Shown here: piece after piece, positions 37,834 to 46,987 of the stretch
How the letters are laid out: each line of letters starts with the position of its first letter
How positions within the stretch are numbered: the first letter of the stretch is position 1
NCBI RefSeq assembly: GCF_900111745.1
Contig: NZ_FOIJ01000005.1
Span: 124,001-188,000 of the forward strand
Direction: 5' to 3'
Origin: Stigmatella erecta
Lineage (GTDB): Bacteria; Myxococcota; Myxococcia; Myxococcales; Myxococcaceae
DNA length: 64,000 nucleotides
Program-made: the position numbers and the translations under genes
The notes under the pieces: model-generated
What the model saw: the letters and a program-made list of their open reading frames with translations, nothing else
Told to the model about the DNA's origin: nothing
The model's database searches: none

Positions 37834-40464
37834 CTACTTCTTCTGGGCCGCCATGCGGACCTCTCGCTGCGCGTCGATGTGGTCTGGCTGAAGCTCCACG
37901 GTCCGTTTGAAGTGCTTCAGGGCCCCGGAGGCGTCTCCCAGGGTCTTCGCCACGACGCCCAGGAAGTAGTGCGCCGGGGCACAGCGCTCGTTCTGTTTGA
38001 TGGCCCCCTGAAGTTCCCGGAATATCTCGGGTTGGACGGCCTTCTTGTCCGGGGCGGCGCAGAAGCGGGCATAGGCGCGCCAGGCGTGGAACTCGGCTTC
38101 CGCCGCGTTGAGCTGGATGGCCTCGTCGAAGATGGCCACCGCCTCGGCGTACTTGCGGGACTTCACGAAGATGCAGCCTTTGCGGAAGCGCTCCTCGGCC
38201 TGGAGGATGGCCACCACGTCCACCTCCTCCTTGCCCGCGTCCCCCGCCTTCAGCTCCTCCAGGTATTGCTGGCGGGCCTTGTCATCCGTGAGCGTGCGGT
38301 AGGCGTCCCCGATGTAACCGAACACCTCGGCCTTGAGCTTCTCCAGCTCCGGCGGGGCCCCGGGCGGCAGCGTGTCCGGGTGGTACAGCCGGGCGAGCTT
38401 GATGTAGGCGATCTTCGCCGCGCCGGCGTCCGCTTGCTCGGTGAGGCCCAGCCGTTCGAAGAAGTTTTGCGCCTTCATGACCGGGGCCAGCTGCCGGAGC
38501 TGGGTGAGCTCGTCGGTGGCCGAGGGCGTTGCAGCGGGAGCGGCCGATGCGCTCGGCGGTGCCGCGGCGGCCGGGGCGGTGGGGGCCGCAGCGGTGGGCG
38601 CTGCGGGCTTGAGCACCGGCGCGGTGGGTTTTCCAGGCACGGCAGGCCCTGGGGCCGCGGGAGCAGCGGCAGGGCTGGGCGCGGCGGGCCGGGGCGCAGC
38701 CGCCGGAGCGGGGGCGGCGGGCCGGGGGGCCGGGGCGGCAGGAGCGGCCACAGGGGGAGAACCGGTGGGCCGGGGCGCAGCGGCCGGAGCACCGGCTGGG
38801 GCGGGGGCCGCCGGGTGGGCTCCCGAGGGCCGGGGCGCCGCAGCCGAGGCGAGAGCGGCCGGGTGGGCTCCCGAGGGCCGGGGCGCCGCGGCCGGGGCGG
38901 GAGCGGCCGGGTGGGCTCCCGAGGGCCGGGGCGCCGCGGCCGGGGCAGGAGCGGCCGGGTGAGAGCCCGTGGGCCGAGGCGCGGCGGCCGAAGCCGCAGG
39001 AGCGGCCGGGTGGGAGCCGGTGGGCCGGGGCGCCGCGGCCGGAGCGGGAGCGGCCGGGTGAGAGCCCGTGGGCCGAGGCGCCGCGGCCGGAGCCGCAGGA
39101 GCGGCCGGGTGGGAACCGGTGGGCCGGGGCGCCGCAGCTGGGGCGGGAGCGGCTGGATGGGAGCCGGTGGGCCGGGGCGCCGCGGCCGGAGCCGCAGGAG
39201 CGGCCGGGTGGGAGCCGGTGGGCCGGGGCGCCGCAGCTGGGGCGGGAGCGGCTGCGGGCGAGGGCGGGGCCGCCGCTGCCGGAGCCGGGTTCGCGGGCGG
39301 GGCCGCCGGGGCGGCAGGCCGGGGCGCCGTGGCGGAGGGCGGCACGCGCGGCGCGGGGGCCGCGAAGGAGACCGCGTCCAGCCCCTTCAGGAGGAACGCG
39401 AGCCGCAGGATGTGGTCCGCGTCCTGCGGAAAGTCCGTGAGCAGCTGCGCGAGGGAGCGGACCCCGTCGATGGTGGCGAGGACCCGCACTTCGTGCGGCG
39501 TGAGGCGAAGGTCTCCGGCGGCCACCATCCCCACGGACTTCATGATGGGCAGGTTCAAGGCCGGCTGCAGCCGCCGCTTGAGCTCCACCGAGGGGATGCG
39601 GCGGATCTGATCGCTCAGCACCGCCCAGCGGTTCCCCAGCGGCATGGCCTGGGAGGCAGGCAGATCCTTGGCCGCATAGGTGAAGGTGCCCGACTCCGCG
39701 CTCAGGCCCTTGTGGAGGATGGACAGGGCGCGCTGGGACAGCTGGGTGAAGGCGGTCGCGGGCTGGAGCAGGCCCAGGCTGAAGAGGGCGACGAGCAGGT
39801 CTCCCCCGAAGCGGGGGCGGGCGGCCTCGGCCTGTTGGATCTGCTCGGCGGACAGCAGCCGGGCCTGGACGAGCACCGTGCCCAGCGCATCCTCGGCGTG
39901 CGAGGAGTCCACGAACTCGGGGTTGCCCTTGCGGAAGTGGATCTGCAGGGTGCGGTCGGCGAGCCCCAGCGTCAGCAGTCCCGTGAGCCCCCCGGCGGCG
40001 ATCCGGCCATAGAGGGAGACGGGGGACAGCTGCTCCAGCGTGCCCTGCGCGGGAGGCGCCTCGGGCACGGACAGGGGCGTCAGGGGAACGCCGCCCACCG
40101 CGGGAATCCCCGTGCTGGAGGCCGCCACGGGCCGGGCACTGGGCGCGGCCGCCGGGGCCGCGGGGGCGCCCGGGGGGGCTGCGGGCGTCAGCACGGGAGC
40201 GCTCGGGGCCCGGGCCAGTGCCGGGGCGGGCGGTGCGGCCGTGGCCGGGGGCACCACGTCCCCCCACATCTCGCGGGGGAAGGCATCCCGGAGGTGCGGA
40301 AAGCGTCCCGGGAAGGCGAAGTGAATCCCATCCTCGGAGACTTGCAGCCGTCCCTGGATGGCGCCGTTCTCGATGAGCAACTCGATCGTCTGCAGGGCCA
40401 GGGGACCCCAGATCATGCCCTTGTCGTTGCGGACGAAGTACTGCCGGACTTCTCCCTCCGCCAT
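37834..40464 (-). CDS. GYF / DUF4388 / J-domain / TPR scaffold protein
   Basis: A modular 876-residue myxobacterial-type protein. The ATG at 40464 gives [14 protein letters not shown], a GYF_2-like domain ([20 protein letters not shown]). A Pro/Ala linker and a DUF4388 domain follow ([20 protein letters not shown], then [20 protein letters not shown]). A long repetitive Pro/Ala/His linker occupies roughly residues 405-610. The C-terminal part has a J-domain with HPD ([11 protein letters not shown]) and TPR helices ([20 protein letters not shown]). It probably assembles other proteins and recruits Hsp70. It is soluble, with no signal peptide. An in-frame extension upstream of 40464 is not supported. 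Confidence 0.85.
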   Translation of the reverse strand: MAEGEVRQYFVRNDKGMIWGPLALQTIELLIENGAIQGRLQVSEDGIHFAFPGRFPHLRDAFPREMWGDVVPPATAAPPAPALARAPSAPVLTPAAPPGAPAAPAAAPSARPVAASSTGIPAVGGVPLTPLSVPEAPPAQGTLEQLSPVSLYGRIAAGGLTGLLTLGLADRTLQIHFRKGNPEFVDSSHAEDALGTVLVQARLLSAEQIQQAEAARPRFGGDLLVALFSLGLLQPATAFTQLSQRALSILHKGLSAESGTFTYAAKDLPASQAMPLGNRWAVLSDQIRRIPSVELKRRLQPALNLPIMKSVGMVAAGDLRLTPHEVRVLATIDGVRSLAQLLTDFPQDADHILRLAFLLKGLDAVSFAAPAPRVPPSATAPRPAAPAAPPANPAPAAAAPPSPAAAPAPAAAPRPTGSHPAAPAAPAAAPRPTGSHPAAPAPAAAPRPTGSHPAAPAAPAAAPRPTGSHPAAPAPAAAPRPTGSHPAAPAASAAAPRPTGSHPAAPAPAAAPRPSGAHPAAPAPAAAPRPSGAHPAALASAAAPRPSGAHPAAPAPAGAPAAAPRPTGSPPVAAPAAPAPRPAAPAPAAAPRPAAPSPAAAPAAPGPAVPGKPTAPVLKPAAPTAAAPTAPAAAAPPSASAAPAATPSATDELTQLRQLAPVMKAQNFFERLGLTEQADAGAAKIAYIKLARLYHPDTLPPGAPPELEKLKAEVFGYIGDAYRTLTDDKARQQYLEELKAGDAGKEEVDVVAILQAEERFRKGCIFVKSRKYAEAVAIFDEAIQLNAAEAEFHAWRAYARFCAAPDKKAVQPEIFRELQGAIKQNERCAPAHYFLGVVAKTLGDASGALKHFKRTVELQPDHIDAQREVRMAAQKK
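38770..39240 (-). repeat. In-frame tandem repeat encoding a Pro/Ala/His linker
   Basis: About nine consecutive copies of a ~48-51 base unit encode peptides of the type [16 protein letters not shown], varying to [16 protein letters not shown] in the copies nearer the C terminus. The two variants fall in separate blocks, as expected from local duplication. The region is translated, keeps frame, and gives a flexible linker inside the GYF/DUF4388/J-domain gene. Copy number is likely to vary between strains. Confidence 0.85.
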
Positions 40465-40537
40465 GCGCGTGCTCGCTCCTTGAGAAAACACCCTACCGCC
40501 ATCCCCGGGATGCGCCAAACAAGGTGACGGCCTGGCT

Positions 40538-41341
40538 TTAGGGCCGGGCCCCTTCGAGCGCGGCCAGGCCCAGCAGGGACAGGCAGGCCGTCTCGGCCTC
40601 AAGGGTGGTGGGTGGGTCGAAGCAGTACACCTGGCTGTCGAAGACCTTGCAGATGCCCTTGGGCGTCGAGGCACAGGCGGACCGGGAGAAGGCCGTCGCG
40701 CACGCGTAGCCGCAGACGGCGGAGCCCTCGTTGCTGCGGCACTGGGCGGCGGGCAGGGAGCGGCCGTAGGCGCACATGGCCCCGGGCGACGGATCGAAGC
40801 ACGTCACCCGGCCGCTCTCCGTCTTGCAGATGCCCATGGGCGTGGAGGCACACTTCACCCCCTCGGAGCTGGCCTGGCAGCGGTAGCCACACGCGAAGTC
40901 CATGCCCTGGGTCCGGCACTCGGCCTTGGGGGTGTCCTTGCCGAGCACGGCGAACACCGAGGCGGGCGGATCAAAGCACTCCACGTCTCCGCCGCGGCCC
41001 CGGCAGACCCCGGCGGGCGTCTTCGCGCACTTCACCTTCCCGAAGTAGGTGGCGCAGTTGTAGCCGCAGGCCGACTCCCCTTCGAGGGTCTTGCACTCGG
41101 ACTCCGGGGGGGAGCCGCCATAGGCCCGGACGACGTAGGCGGGCGGGTCGAAGCACAGGGTCCGGCCGTCCACCAGCTGGCAGCGCCCCTGCGGCGTCTG
41201 GGCGCACTTCACCGTGCGGCCATCCGACTTGCAGGCGTAGCCGCAGGCCACGTGGGTATCGACGGAGCGGCAGGTGGGCCCCGAGGCGCCGGGCTCCTGG
41301 GTCAACAGCACGAGCATCAGGGGAACGAGCGGAGCGAGCAC
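40538..41341 (-). CDS. Secreted protein with four cysteine-rich repeats
   Basis: A 267-residue protein with a hydrophobic signal-like N terminus ([18 protein letters not shown]) and four tandem modules of about 55-60 residues. Each has the same pattern: C, then ACGYxC, KCAxTPxGxC and CFDPP, for example [20 protein letters not shown] and [20 protein letters not shown]. The regular cysteines suggest disulfide-bonded modules outside the cytoplasm. I do not recognise a named family. The GTG at 41341 has GAGG upstream. The last module is followed by a short hydrophobic-Ala tail. The function is unknown. Confidence 0.75.
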   Translation of the reverse strand: MLAPLVPLMLVLLTQEPGASGPTCRSVDTHVACGYACKSDGRTVKCAQTPQGRCQLVDGRTLCFDPPAYVVRAYGGSPPESECKTLEGESACGYNCATYFGKVKCAKTPAGVCRGRGGDVECFDPPASVFAVLGKDTPKAECRTQGMDFACGYRCQASSEGVKCASTPMGICKTESGRVTCFDPSPGAMCAYGRSLPAAQCRSNEGSAVCGYACATAFSRSACASTPKGICKVFDSQVYCFDPPTTLEAETACLSLLGLAALEGARP

Positions 41342-41460
41342 GGAGGACCTCGGCGGAAGCGTCCCGGGGATTGACGCTCAGGAGCGAGCAGGGCGCAAGT
41401 CCAGCGCCGGCCAGGCAGGCGTGGTAGGGGAGGGGCGCCCGCGCGGAAGGTGGATCCGGC

Positions 41461-42228
41461 ATGGAGATGAGCGTCTTCGAGATTGCCTTGCTGTGCCTCG
41501 TGGCCCTGCTCGCCGGGGGCGTGGATGCCATCGCGGGGGGCGGGGGGCTGCTCACGCTGCCCGCCTTGCTGGCCACCGGCCTGCCACCGCACGTGGCGCT
41601 GGGGACGAACAAGGGCCAGTCGATGTTCGGCTCGGGCTCGGCGCTCTTCCGCTTCTCCCGGGCGGGGCTGGTGAAGGGGCACCTGGCGGTGGTGACGTTT
41701 CCGCTCGGGCTGCTGGGGGCGCTGGCGGGCGCGCGGCTGGTGTTGTGGCTGAAGCCCGAGGTGCTCAAGCCGCTGGTGCTCGTGCTGCTGGTGGCGGTGG
41801 CCGCCTTCCTGGCCTTCCGCAAGGCGCCCCCCCCGGGCGACAGGCCCGAGCCGCCCCTGGCCCGGCTGCGGCTCCTGGGCGGCCTCGCCGCCTTCTTCAT
41901 CGGCGCCTATGACGGGTTCTTCGGCCCGGGCACGGGCACCTTCCTCATCGTGGCCTTCTCCAGCCTGCTGGGGCATGGCCTGCTGCGCGCGTCCGCGGAT
42001 GCCAAGGTGGTCAACTTCGCCTCCAACGTGGCCTCGGTGGCGCTCTTCGCCTCGCGCGGAGCGGTGATGTGGCAGGTGGTGCTGCCCATGGCCGTGGCCC
42101 AGTTCGCCGGAGGGTGGATGGGCGTCCACCTCACGGTGAAGGGCGGGGACCGGCTCGTGCGCAAGGTGGTGCTCGCCGTGGTGGTGGCGCTCGTGCTGAA
42201 GCTCGTGTGGGACTTGCTGCGGCGCTAG
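41461..42228 (+). CDS. TSUP (TauE/SafE) family membrane transporter
   Basis: Inner-membrane protein of 255 residues with about eight hydrophobic helices in two related halves. The family stretch ALLAGGVDAIAGGGGLLTLPALLATG opens the first half and GAYDGFFGPGTGTFLIVAF the second; both repeats of the glycine-rich TSUP signature are present. Family members export sulfite, sulfoacetate or similar anions, but the substrate cannot be told from the sequence. It starts at the ATG at 41461 or at 41467. Its neighbours do not suggest a pathway. Confidence 0.93.
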   Translation: MEMSVFEIALLCLVALLAGGVDAIAGGGGLLTLPALLATGLPPHVALGTNKGQSMFGSGSALFRFSRAGLVKGHLAVVTFPLGLLGALAGARLVLWLKPEVLKPLVLVLLVAVAAFLAFRKAPPPGDRPEPPLARLRLLGGLAAFFIGAYDGFFGPGTGTFLIVAFSSLLGHGLLRASADAKVVNFASNVASVALFASRGAVMWQVVLPMAVAQFAGGWMGVHLTVKGGDRLVRKVVLAVVVALVLKLVWDLLRR

Positions 42229-42241
42229 CCTGCGGGCGCGC

Positions 42242-42757
42242 TCAGCCGATGTGGACGAGCAGGGCGTGGCCGCGCCTGGCCACCTGCCGCACGAACTTGC
42301 GCAGCTCCTCGAAGTAGCTCAGCAGCTCGTCCAGCGGGTCCACGTCGTCCGGTGGCTCGTCCCACAGGCCCGGGTAGATGTCGAGCTGCTGCATGGCTGC
42401 GGCATCGAAGCGGGTCCGGGGCGTGTCCGGGCTCAGCGCCTGCAGGGCCTCCGCGAGCTGCTTCACCTGGGCGGGCGCGAAGATGCGCGCGGTGCCCTCA
42501 TCGGACGGGATGTGGCCCACGTCCTCGCCGCCCCGCACCAGGAAGTCCAGGGGCGCCTGGCCCTCCCATGCCGAGCCCGTCAGCAGGTACTGGAGCCCGT
42601 GCCAGGTCTCGCCAATGTCCAGCTCCAGGAACCGGGCCCCGTCCGTATCCCCGAAGTCCTCCTCGTCATCCAGGAAGTCCTCCAGGCGCTCCGGGGCGCT
42701 CAGCAGGGCCTTCCGCTGGGCTTCCGTCGCGCTGCGCAGGGTACAGAGCATCTCCAT
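42242..42757 (-). CDS. DUF1877 (YfbM-like) family protein
   Basis: A 171-residue protein of the DUF1877 family, recognised from its LDIGETWHGLQYLLTG core, the later segment ARIFAPAQVKQLAEAL and the C-terminal block QLDIYPGLWDEP...SYFEELRKFVRQVARRGHAL. The ATG at 42757 (MEMLCTLRSA) is preferred to an upstream start. E. coli YfbM has the same layout; the function of the family is not known. It is convergent with the TSUP gene, 13 bases apart. Confidence 0.85.
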   Translation of the reverse strand: MEMLCTLRSATEAQRKALLSAPERLEDFLDDEEDFGDTDGARFLELDIGETWHGLQYLLTGSAWEGQAPLDFLVRGGEDVGHIPSDEGTARIFAPAQVKQLAEALQALSPDTPRTRFDAAAMQQLDIYPGLWDEPPDDVDPLDELLSYFEELRKFVRQVARRGHALLVHIG

Positions 42758-42836
42758 GGTGTCGACCTCGAACGGGCTCCTGGAGCGGAGCAGCACAGCC
42801 CTCCCGCGCGGTGAGCGGGGAGGGCCGTTGGAAGGC

Positions 42837-43526
42837 TTAGCGGCGGCGGCGGCGCGACAGCAGCAGGCCCGCGGCGGTCACCGCGAAGGACAGCACCGCC
42901 GTGCCACCGCCGGCGGAGCAGCCCCCCTCGTCATCGTCATCGTCTCCGGGCTCCTCCCCAGTGCCCGCGTCCGGGGTGCCGGCGTCCGGCGTGCCCGCGT
43001 CGGGAGTCCCCGCGTCCGGCGTGCCCGTGCCCCCGGCGACGGTCACCGTGAACGTGGAGGCCACGGACCGGTCCTGCGTGGAGTTCTTGTCGCCGTTGGC
43101 GGAGTTGCCGGCGCCGTAGAGGGTCAGGGTGGAGGGCGTCGAGGGGGCCACCAGCGAGAAGTCGAAGCTGACCTCGCCGGCCACGAAGGCCTTGGGGGCC
43201 GAGTGGGTGAGCTCGTCGCCGGCCTTCCGCGAGCCCTCGCCGGCCTGGAGCATCGCCGCCGTGTTGCTGACGGCGACGTTGTAGCCACCGACCACCGCGG
43301 GGCCGCCCCGGATGATGAGCCTGTACTGGCCGGTCTCCCCCGCGGCGAGCGCGGCCGGGCCGGAGATCGTCACCGTCGCGCCCGCCGTGCCATCCACGTG
43401 GCAGGTGACGCAGGTGGAGTTCTGCTTGCCCGACTGTCCGGTGATGCCCGTGCTGTTGGCGAGCACGGGGGTCGACAGAAGGAACAACGACCACATCCCC
43501 ACGGCACGCAACGACGAAAAGCTCAT
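42837..43526 (-). CDS. MYXO-CTERM sorted surface protein with choice-of-anchor V-like domain
   Basis: A 229-residue exported protein from the ATG at 43526, which has GGGAGG five bases upstream. A signal peptide (LRAVGMWSLFLLSTPVLA) is followed by a beta-rich domain of the choice-of-anchor V/Reelin-like kind, with a CVTCH motif near its start that could be a heme-type or metal-binding pair. Then come four GTPDA repeats, an acidic EPGDDDDDEGG stretch, and the sorting tail: GCSAGG, a hydrophobic helix and five arginines. The tail is the MYXO-CTERM signal of myxobacteria, processed and anchored at the cell surface. Confidence 0.88.
   Translation of the reverse strand: MSFSSLRAVGMWSLFLLSTPVLANSTGITGQSGKQNSTCVTCHVDGTAGATVTISGPAALAAGETGQYRLIIRGGPAVVGGYNVAVSNTAAMLQAGEGSRKAGDELTHSAPKAFVAGEVSFDFSLVAPSTPSTLTLYGAGNSANGDKNSTQDRSVASTFTVTVAGGTGTPDAGTPDAGTPDAGTPDAGTGEEPGDDDDDEGGCSAGGGTAVLSFAVTAAGLLLSRRRRR
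42964..43024 (-). repeat. 15-base in-frame repeat encoding GTPDA
   Basis: Four tandem copies of a 15-base unit inside the MYXO-CTERM gene encode GTPDA repeats, a flexible spacer between the folded domain and the anchor. Such Thr-Pro-Asp-Ala spacers are usual in myxobacterial surface proteins. Confidence 0.85.
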
Positions 43527-43658
43527 GCAACCCTCCCACATGGAATCACCGGATGACCGGTAGATAACAGAGGCTCATGACATGCTTCGGGGATTCCCGC
43601 CAAGGGTTTGTGCGGTGCGTCAAGGCACCGCGCCGCGAAGGGGACGAGGGGCGTGCCC

Positions 43659-44168
43659 CTACTCCACCACCACCAGCTTGGCGTTGTTCTCCACGGCCGT
43701 GCCCTCCTTGGCGAACAGCTCCGTCACCTTGCCGGCCTTGGGGCTCTTCAGCTCGTTCTCCATCTTCATCGCCTCCACCACGACGAGGCCCTGGCCCTCC
43801 TTCACCTCGTCGCCCACCTTCACCAGCACCTTCACCACCTTGCCGGGCATGGGGGCGGTGATGACCTGCTTGCCCTCCACCGAGAAGCCCGCCCCGCCCA
43901 CCCGCAGGCGCAGCCGCCGCTCGTCCGCCACGTCCACCCGGCTCACCTGGCCGCGCACCATCACGCCCACCTCGTCGCCGTTCTCCTCGAACTCGACGTG
44001 GTACGAGTCGCCGTCCACCAGCAGGGACACCGCCCCGTGGTCCAGCGTCAGCGCGTCCACGGTGTGCGTCTGCCCGTTGAGCGTCAGCCGGTAGCGCGAG
44101 CCCTCCAGCGGCTCGATGTCCACCGGCACGGCTTCCTTCTGCCCTTGCAGCTTCGCGAAGTAACGCAT
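43659..44168 (-). CDS. Biotin carboxyl carrier subunit of an acyl-CoA carboxylase
   Basis: Carries the biotin that is carboxylated by AccC and passed to the carboxyltransferase. The C-terminal 75 residues are a biotinyl domain (APMPGKVVKVLVKVGDEVKE) with the biotinylated lysine in EAMKMENE. The N-terminal ~90 residues are a beta-rich domain (YRLTLNGQTHTVDALTLDHG) like the BT region that docks the carrier in propionyl-CoA carboxylase alpha. It lies 37 bases downstream of the biotin carboxylase gene and probably works with the carboxyltransferase that begins at the right edge of the window. Confidence 0.93.
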   Translation of the reverse strand: MRYFAKLQGQKEAVPVDIEPLEGSRYRLTLNGQTHTVDALTLDHGAVSLLVDGDSYHVEFEENGDEVGVMVRGQVSRVDVADERRLRLRVGGAGFSVEGKQVITAPMPGKVVKVLVKVGDEVKEGQGLVVVEAMKMENELKSPKAGKVTELFAKEGTAVENNAKLVVVE

Positions 44169-44205
44169 GGGTACCTTTTGAACTCGTGAGAGGAGGGGCG
44201 GGCGG

Positions 44206-45711
44206 CTACCGGGTGCGCAGCCCCAACCGCCAGGCCGACACGCCCCCCGTGCCCGGGCCCGCCTGCTGCGGCAGCGCCTTTGCCCGCTTCTGGTCCCGCT
44301 GGTGCGCGAACACCGCGCTCGCCAGCAGCGCCACCTCCTGGAGCTTCGGGTCCTCCCCGCCCAGCAGCGCCGTGTGCTCGCGGGTGAGGAAGCTCGTGTC
44401 GTAGTCGCCGCCGGCGAACTCCGGGTGCGCCAGGATGGCCTTCAGGTAGCGCGTGTTCGTCGTGATGCCCTTCACCACGTACTCGCTCAGCGCCCGCTGC
44501 GCCCGCGCGATGGCCTCCGCCCGCGTGGGGGCCCACACCGACAGCTTGGAAATCATGGGGTCATAGAAGTTGGGCACCGTGTAGCCCGCGAACACGCCCG
44601 AGTCGTCCCGGACGTTGGGGCCGCCCGGCACGCGCAGGTACTGAATCCTGCCGGGGCTGGGCATGAAGTTGCGCGCCGGGTCCTCCGCGTAGATGCGCAC
44701 CTCGATGGCGTGGCCGCGCGGGGGCACCGTGTCCGTGAAGGGCAGCTTCTCGCCCTCGGCGACCTTGATTTGCAGCGCCACCAGGTCCAGCCCCGTCACC
44801 CACTCGGTCACCGGGTGCTCCACCTGCAGGCGCGTGTTCATCTCCAGGAAGTAGAAGTTGCGGTGCGCGTCCACCAGGAACTCCACCGTCCCGGCGCCCA
44901 CGTAGTTCACCGCCTTGGCCGCCTTCACCGCCACCTCGCCCATCTGCGCGCGCAGCTCCGGGGTGAGGATGGGGCTGGGCGTCTCCTCCACCACCTTCTG
45001 GTGCCGCCGCTGCGCCGAGCACTCGCGCTCGCCCAGGTGCACCGTGGTGCCGTGCTGGTCGGCGAACACCTGGATCTCCACGTGGTGGGGCTTCTCCAGG
45101 TACTTCTCGATGTAGACGGCGTCATTGCCGAAGGCGTTGAGCGCCTCGCTCTTGGCCGAGCGCCACGCGGAGTCGAACTCGGAGCCCTGCTCCACCTTGC
45201 GCATGCCCTTGCCGCCGCCGCCGCCGGCCGCCTTGAGCATGACGGGGAAGCCGATCTTCTCCGCGTACGTCCGGGCCTCCTCCTGGGTGGCGATGGGCTC
45301 GGTGGAGCCGGGCACCACGGGCACGCCGGCCTTGATCATGTTCTGGCGGGCCCGCGTCTTCTCGCCCATGGCGTCCATGGCCGAGGCGGGCGGGCCGATG
45401 AAGGTGACGCCCGCCTTCTCGCACGCGCGCACGAAGGAGGCGTTCTCCGACAGGAAGCCGTAGCCCGGGTGGATGGCGTCCGCGCCCGACTGCCGGGCGG
45501 CTTCCAGGATGCGCTCCTGGACGAGGTAGCTCTCGCGCGAGGGAGGCGGGCCCACGAAGTAGGCCTGGTCCGCCATGCGCACGTGCAGGGCGGAGCGGTC
45601 TGCCTCCGAGTAGACGGCCACCGTGGCGATGCCGAGTTCCTTGCAGGTGCGCATCACCCGGATGGCGATCTCGCCCCGGTTGGCAATGAGGATCTTGCGG
45701 ATCTTGGGCAT
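44206..45711 (-). CDS. accC: Biotin carboxylase subunit of an acyl-CoA carboxylase
   Basis: ATP-grasp enzyme of 501 residues that carboxylates biotin. It opens KILIANRGEIAIRVMRTCKE and has GYGFLSENASFV, the glycine-rich loop KAAGGGGGKGMR, FLEMNTRLQVEHPVTEW and the C-terminal RIYAEDPARNFMPSPG. About 45 residues after the carboxylase core end in SAWRLGLRTR, a tail found at the start of the BT region of fused propionyl/methylcrotonyl-CoA carboxylase alpha chains. This suggests the fused alpha chain was split here, the rest being the biotin carrier gene. The substrate, propionyl-CoA or other, is not proven. Confidence 0.95.
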   Translation of the reverse strand: MPKIRKILIANRGEIAIRVMRTCKELGIATVAVYSEADRSALHVRMADQAYFVGPPPSRESYLVQERILEAARQSGADAIHPGYGFLSENASFVRACEKAGVTFIGPPASAMDAMGEKTRARQNMIKAGVPVVPGSTEPIATQEEARTYAEKIGFPVMLKAAGGGGGKGMRKVEQGSEFDSAWRSAKSEALNAFGNDAVYIEKYLEKPHHVEIQVFADQHGTTVHLGERECSAQRRHQKVVEETPSPILTPELRAQMGEVAVKAAKAVNYVGAGTVEFLVDAHRNFYFLEMNTRLQVEHPVTEWVTGLDLVALQIKVAEGEKLPFTDTVPPRGHAIEVRIYAEDPARNFMPSPGRIQYLRVPGGPNVRDDSGVFAGYTVPNFYDPMISKLSVWAPTRAEAIARAQRALSEYVVKGITTNTRYLKAILAHPEFAGGDYDTSFLTREHTALLGGEDPKLQEVALLASAVFAHQRDQKRAKALPQQAGPGTGGVSAWRLGLRTR

Positions 45712-45837
45712 GGCCGCCCTTTAGCACAGGCGGGCGGTGCTCCGGGCAATACCCTTCGCGGAGGGGAGTGACTCTTCCCCGCACATGAGAGGATAGTCCG
45801 CACCTCCTGTTCTCACCTGGACACCCCGAGGCTTCCC

Positions 45838-46986
45838 ATGCCCCTGCTTCGCTGGAACCGTGCGCTGCTCGCCCTCCTGGCCCTGGCGGCCTGCAAGAAG
45901 GAGGCGCCCGCCGCGGCTCCACCCCCCAGCCCGGCCCCGCCTCCCGCGGGCGAGGCCCGCCCGGCGCCGCCGCCCCCCGCCGCCCCGGCGCCTGCCGAGG
46001 CCCCCGCCGCCGCCGCCACGATGGCCTACCTCGCGCCGCAGGACCCCGAGCGGTGTGACTGGGTGCGTCGTACGCTGCCCCAGGGCGAGCCCACCGTGCT
46101 CTTCACTTTCAACGCCCCGTGTGACCGGTCCATGGTGTCCTGGAGCCCGGACGCGAAGGAGGGGCTCATCTTCACCTGGCCCTCGGGCGAGGGAGAGGTG
46201 CCCCGGGCGTGGCGGGTGGACTTCGCGGCGCACAGCGGCAAGCCGCTCGACCTGAAGGGGCTGCCGGGGGCGGGCGGGGCAGGAGACCAGGACAAGCCCT
46301 CCATCGACCAGATCGGCTTCGATGCGCAGGGCCGCCCGGTGGCGATCCTCTCGGATGTCTACGTGTCGCGGAAGCCGAAGAAGGGGCCGGGCGGCAAGGC
46401 GTTCCTCACCTTCGAGAAGGACCGGTACCCCGTGGAGGAGGGAGAGGGCATGCCCGGGCTCGCCCTGGCCTACCGGCTGGAGGACGGGGGCTGGAAGCGC
46501 ATCGAGACCAAGGCCAGCACCTTCGACTCGGACATCTCCGTGGGCACGGATGCCCTGGACGCCGTGAAGACGCTGTCGTCCCTCGTCAAGGCCTCCCCGT
46601 CGCGCGACATGCCCGGGGACACCGTTCCGGAGGGCGACGTGGCGAAGCTGAACGCCGCCTTCCCGGGCCTGGACGAGTCGGGCGAGTGGCGGGCGATGCC
46701 CACGCCGGGGGGCACGCTCTACTACCGGGGCGAGCAGGGGGGGGAGTTCCTCTATCCCTCGCCGCCGGTGGGCTTCGAGCAGAACGGGAAGCTGGTGGCC
46801 CTGGACGGGCTGCTGTCCAAGAATGGGGACTTCCTGGACCTGCGGCTCGAGGGCGGCTTCCTGCTGGTGGGCGTCCACGCGAACGCCCGCGCGGCCCAGG
46901 TCTGGGACACGCGGACGAAGGCGCTCCTGCTGACCGCCGAGGACGCTGTGGCCGCCGCCTTCTGGCCCCAGGCCGGCACCCCCTGA
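45838..46986 (+). CDS. Putative lipoprotein of unknown function
   Basis: A 382-residue protein with a lipoprotein signal ([14 protein letters not shown], lipobox LAAC) followed by an Ala/Pro-rich linker of about 45 residues. The rest is a beta-rich domain with repeated short segments such as [20 protein letters not shown] and [16 protein letters not shown] that look like propeller blades, but no confident family was recognised. The ATG at 45838 begins directly before the signal. It is followed by dctA at a one-base gap, so the two are probably cotranscribed. Confidence 0.75.
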   Translation: MPLLRWNRALLALLALAACKKEAPAAAPPPSPAPPPAGEARPAPPPPAAPAPAEAPAAAATMAYLAPQDPERCDWVRRTLPQGEPTVLFTFNAPCDRSMVSWSPDAKEGLIFTWPSGEGEVPRAWRVDFAAHSGKPLDLKGLPGAGGAGDQDKPSIDQIGFDAQGRPVAILSDVYVSRKPKKGPGGKAFLTFEKDRYPVEEGEGMPGLALAYRLEDGGWKRIETKASTFDSDISVGTDALDAVKTLSSLVKASPSRDMPGDTVPEGDVAKLNAAFPGLDESGEWRAMPTPGGTLYYRGEQGGEFLYPSPPVGFEQNGKLVALDGLLSKNGDFLDLRLEGGFLLVGVHANARAAQVWDTRTKALLLTAEDAVAAAFWPQAGTP

Positions 46987-46987
46987 C

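Noticed and set aside
38770..39240. CRISPR-like array
   Set aside because: The repeat is in frame inside a gene, encodes a Pro/Ala linker, and has no unique spacers.
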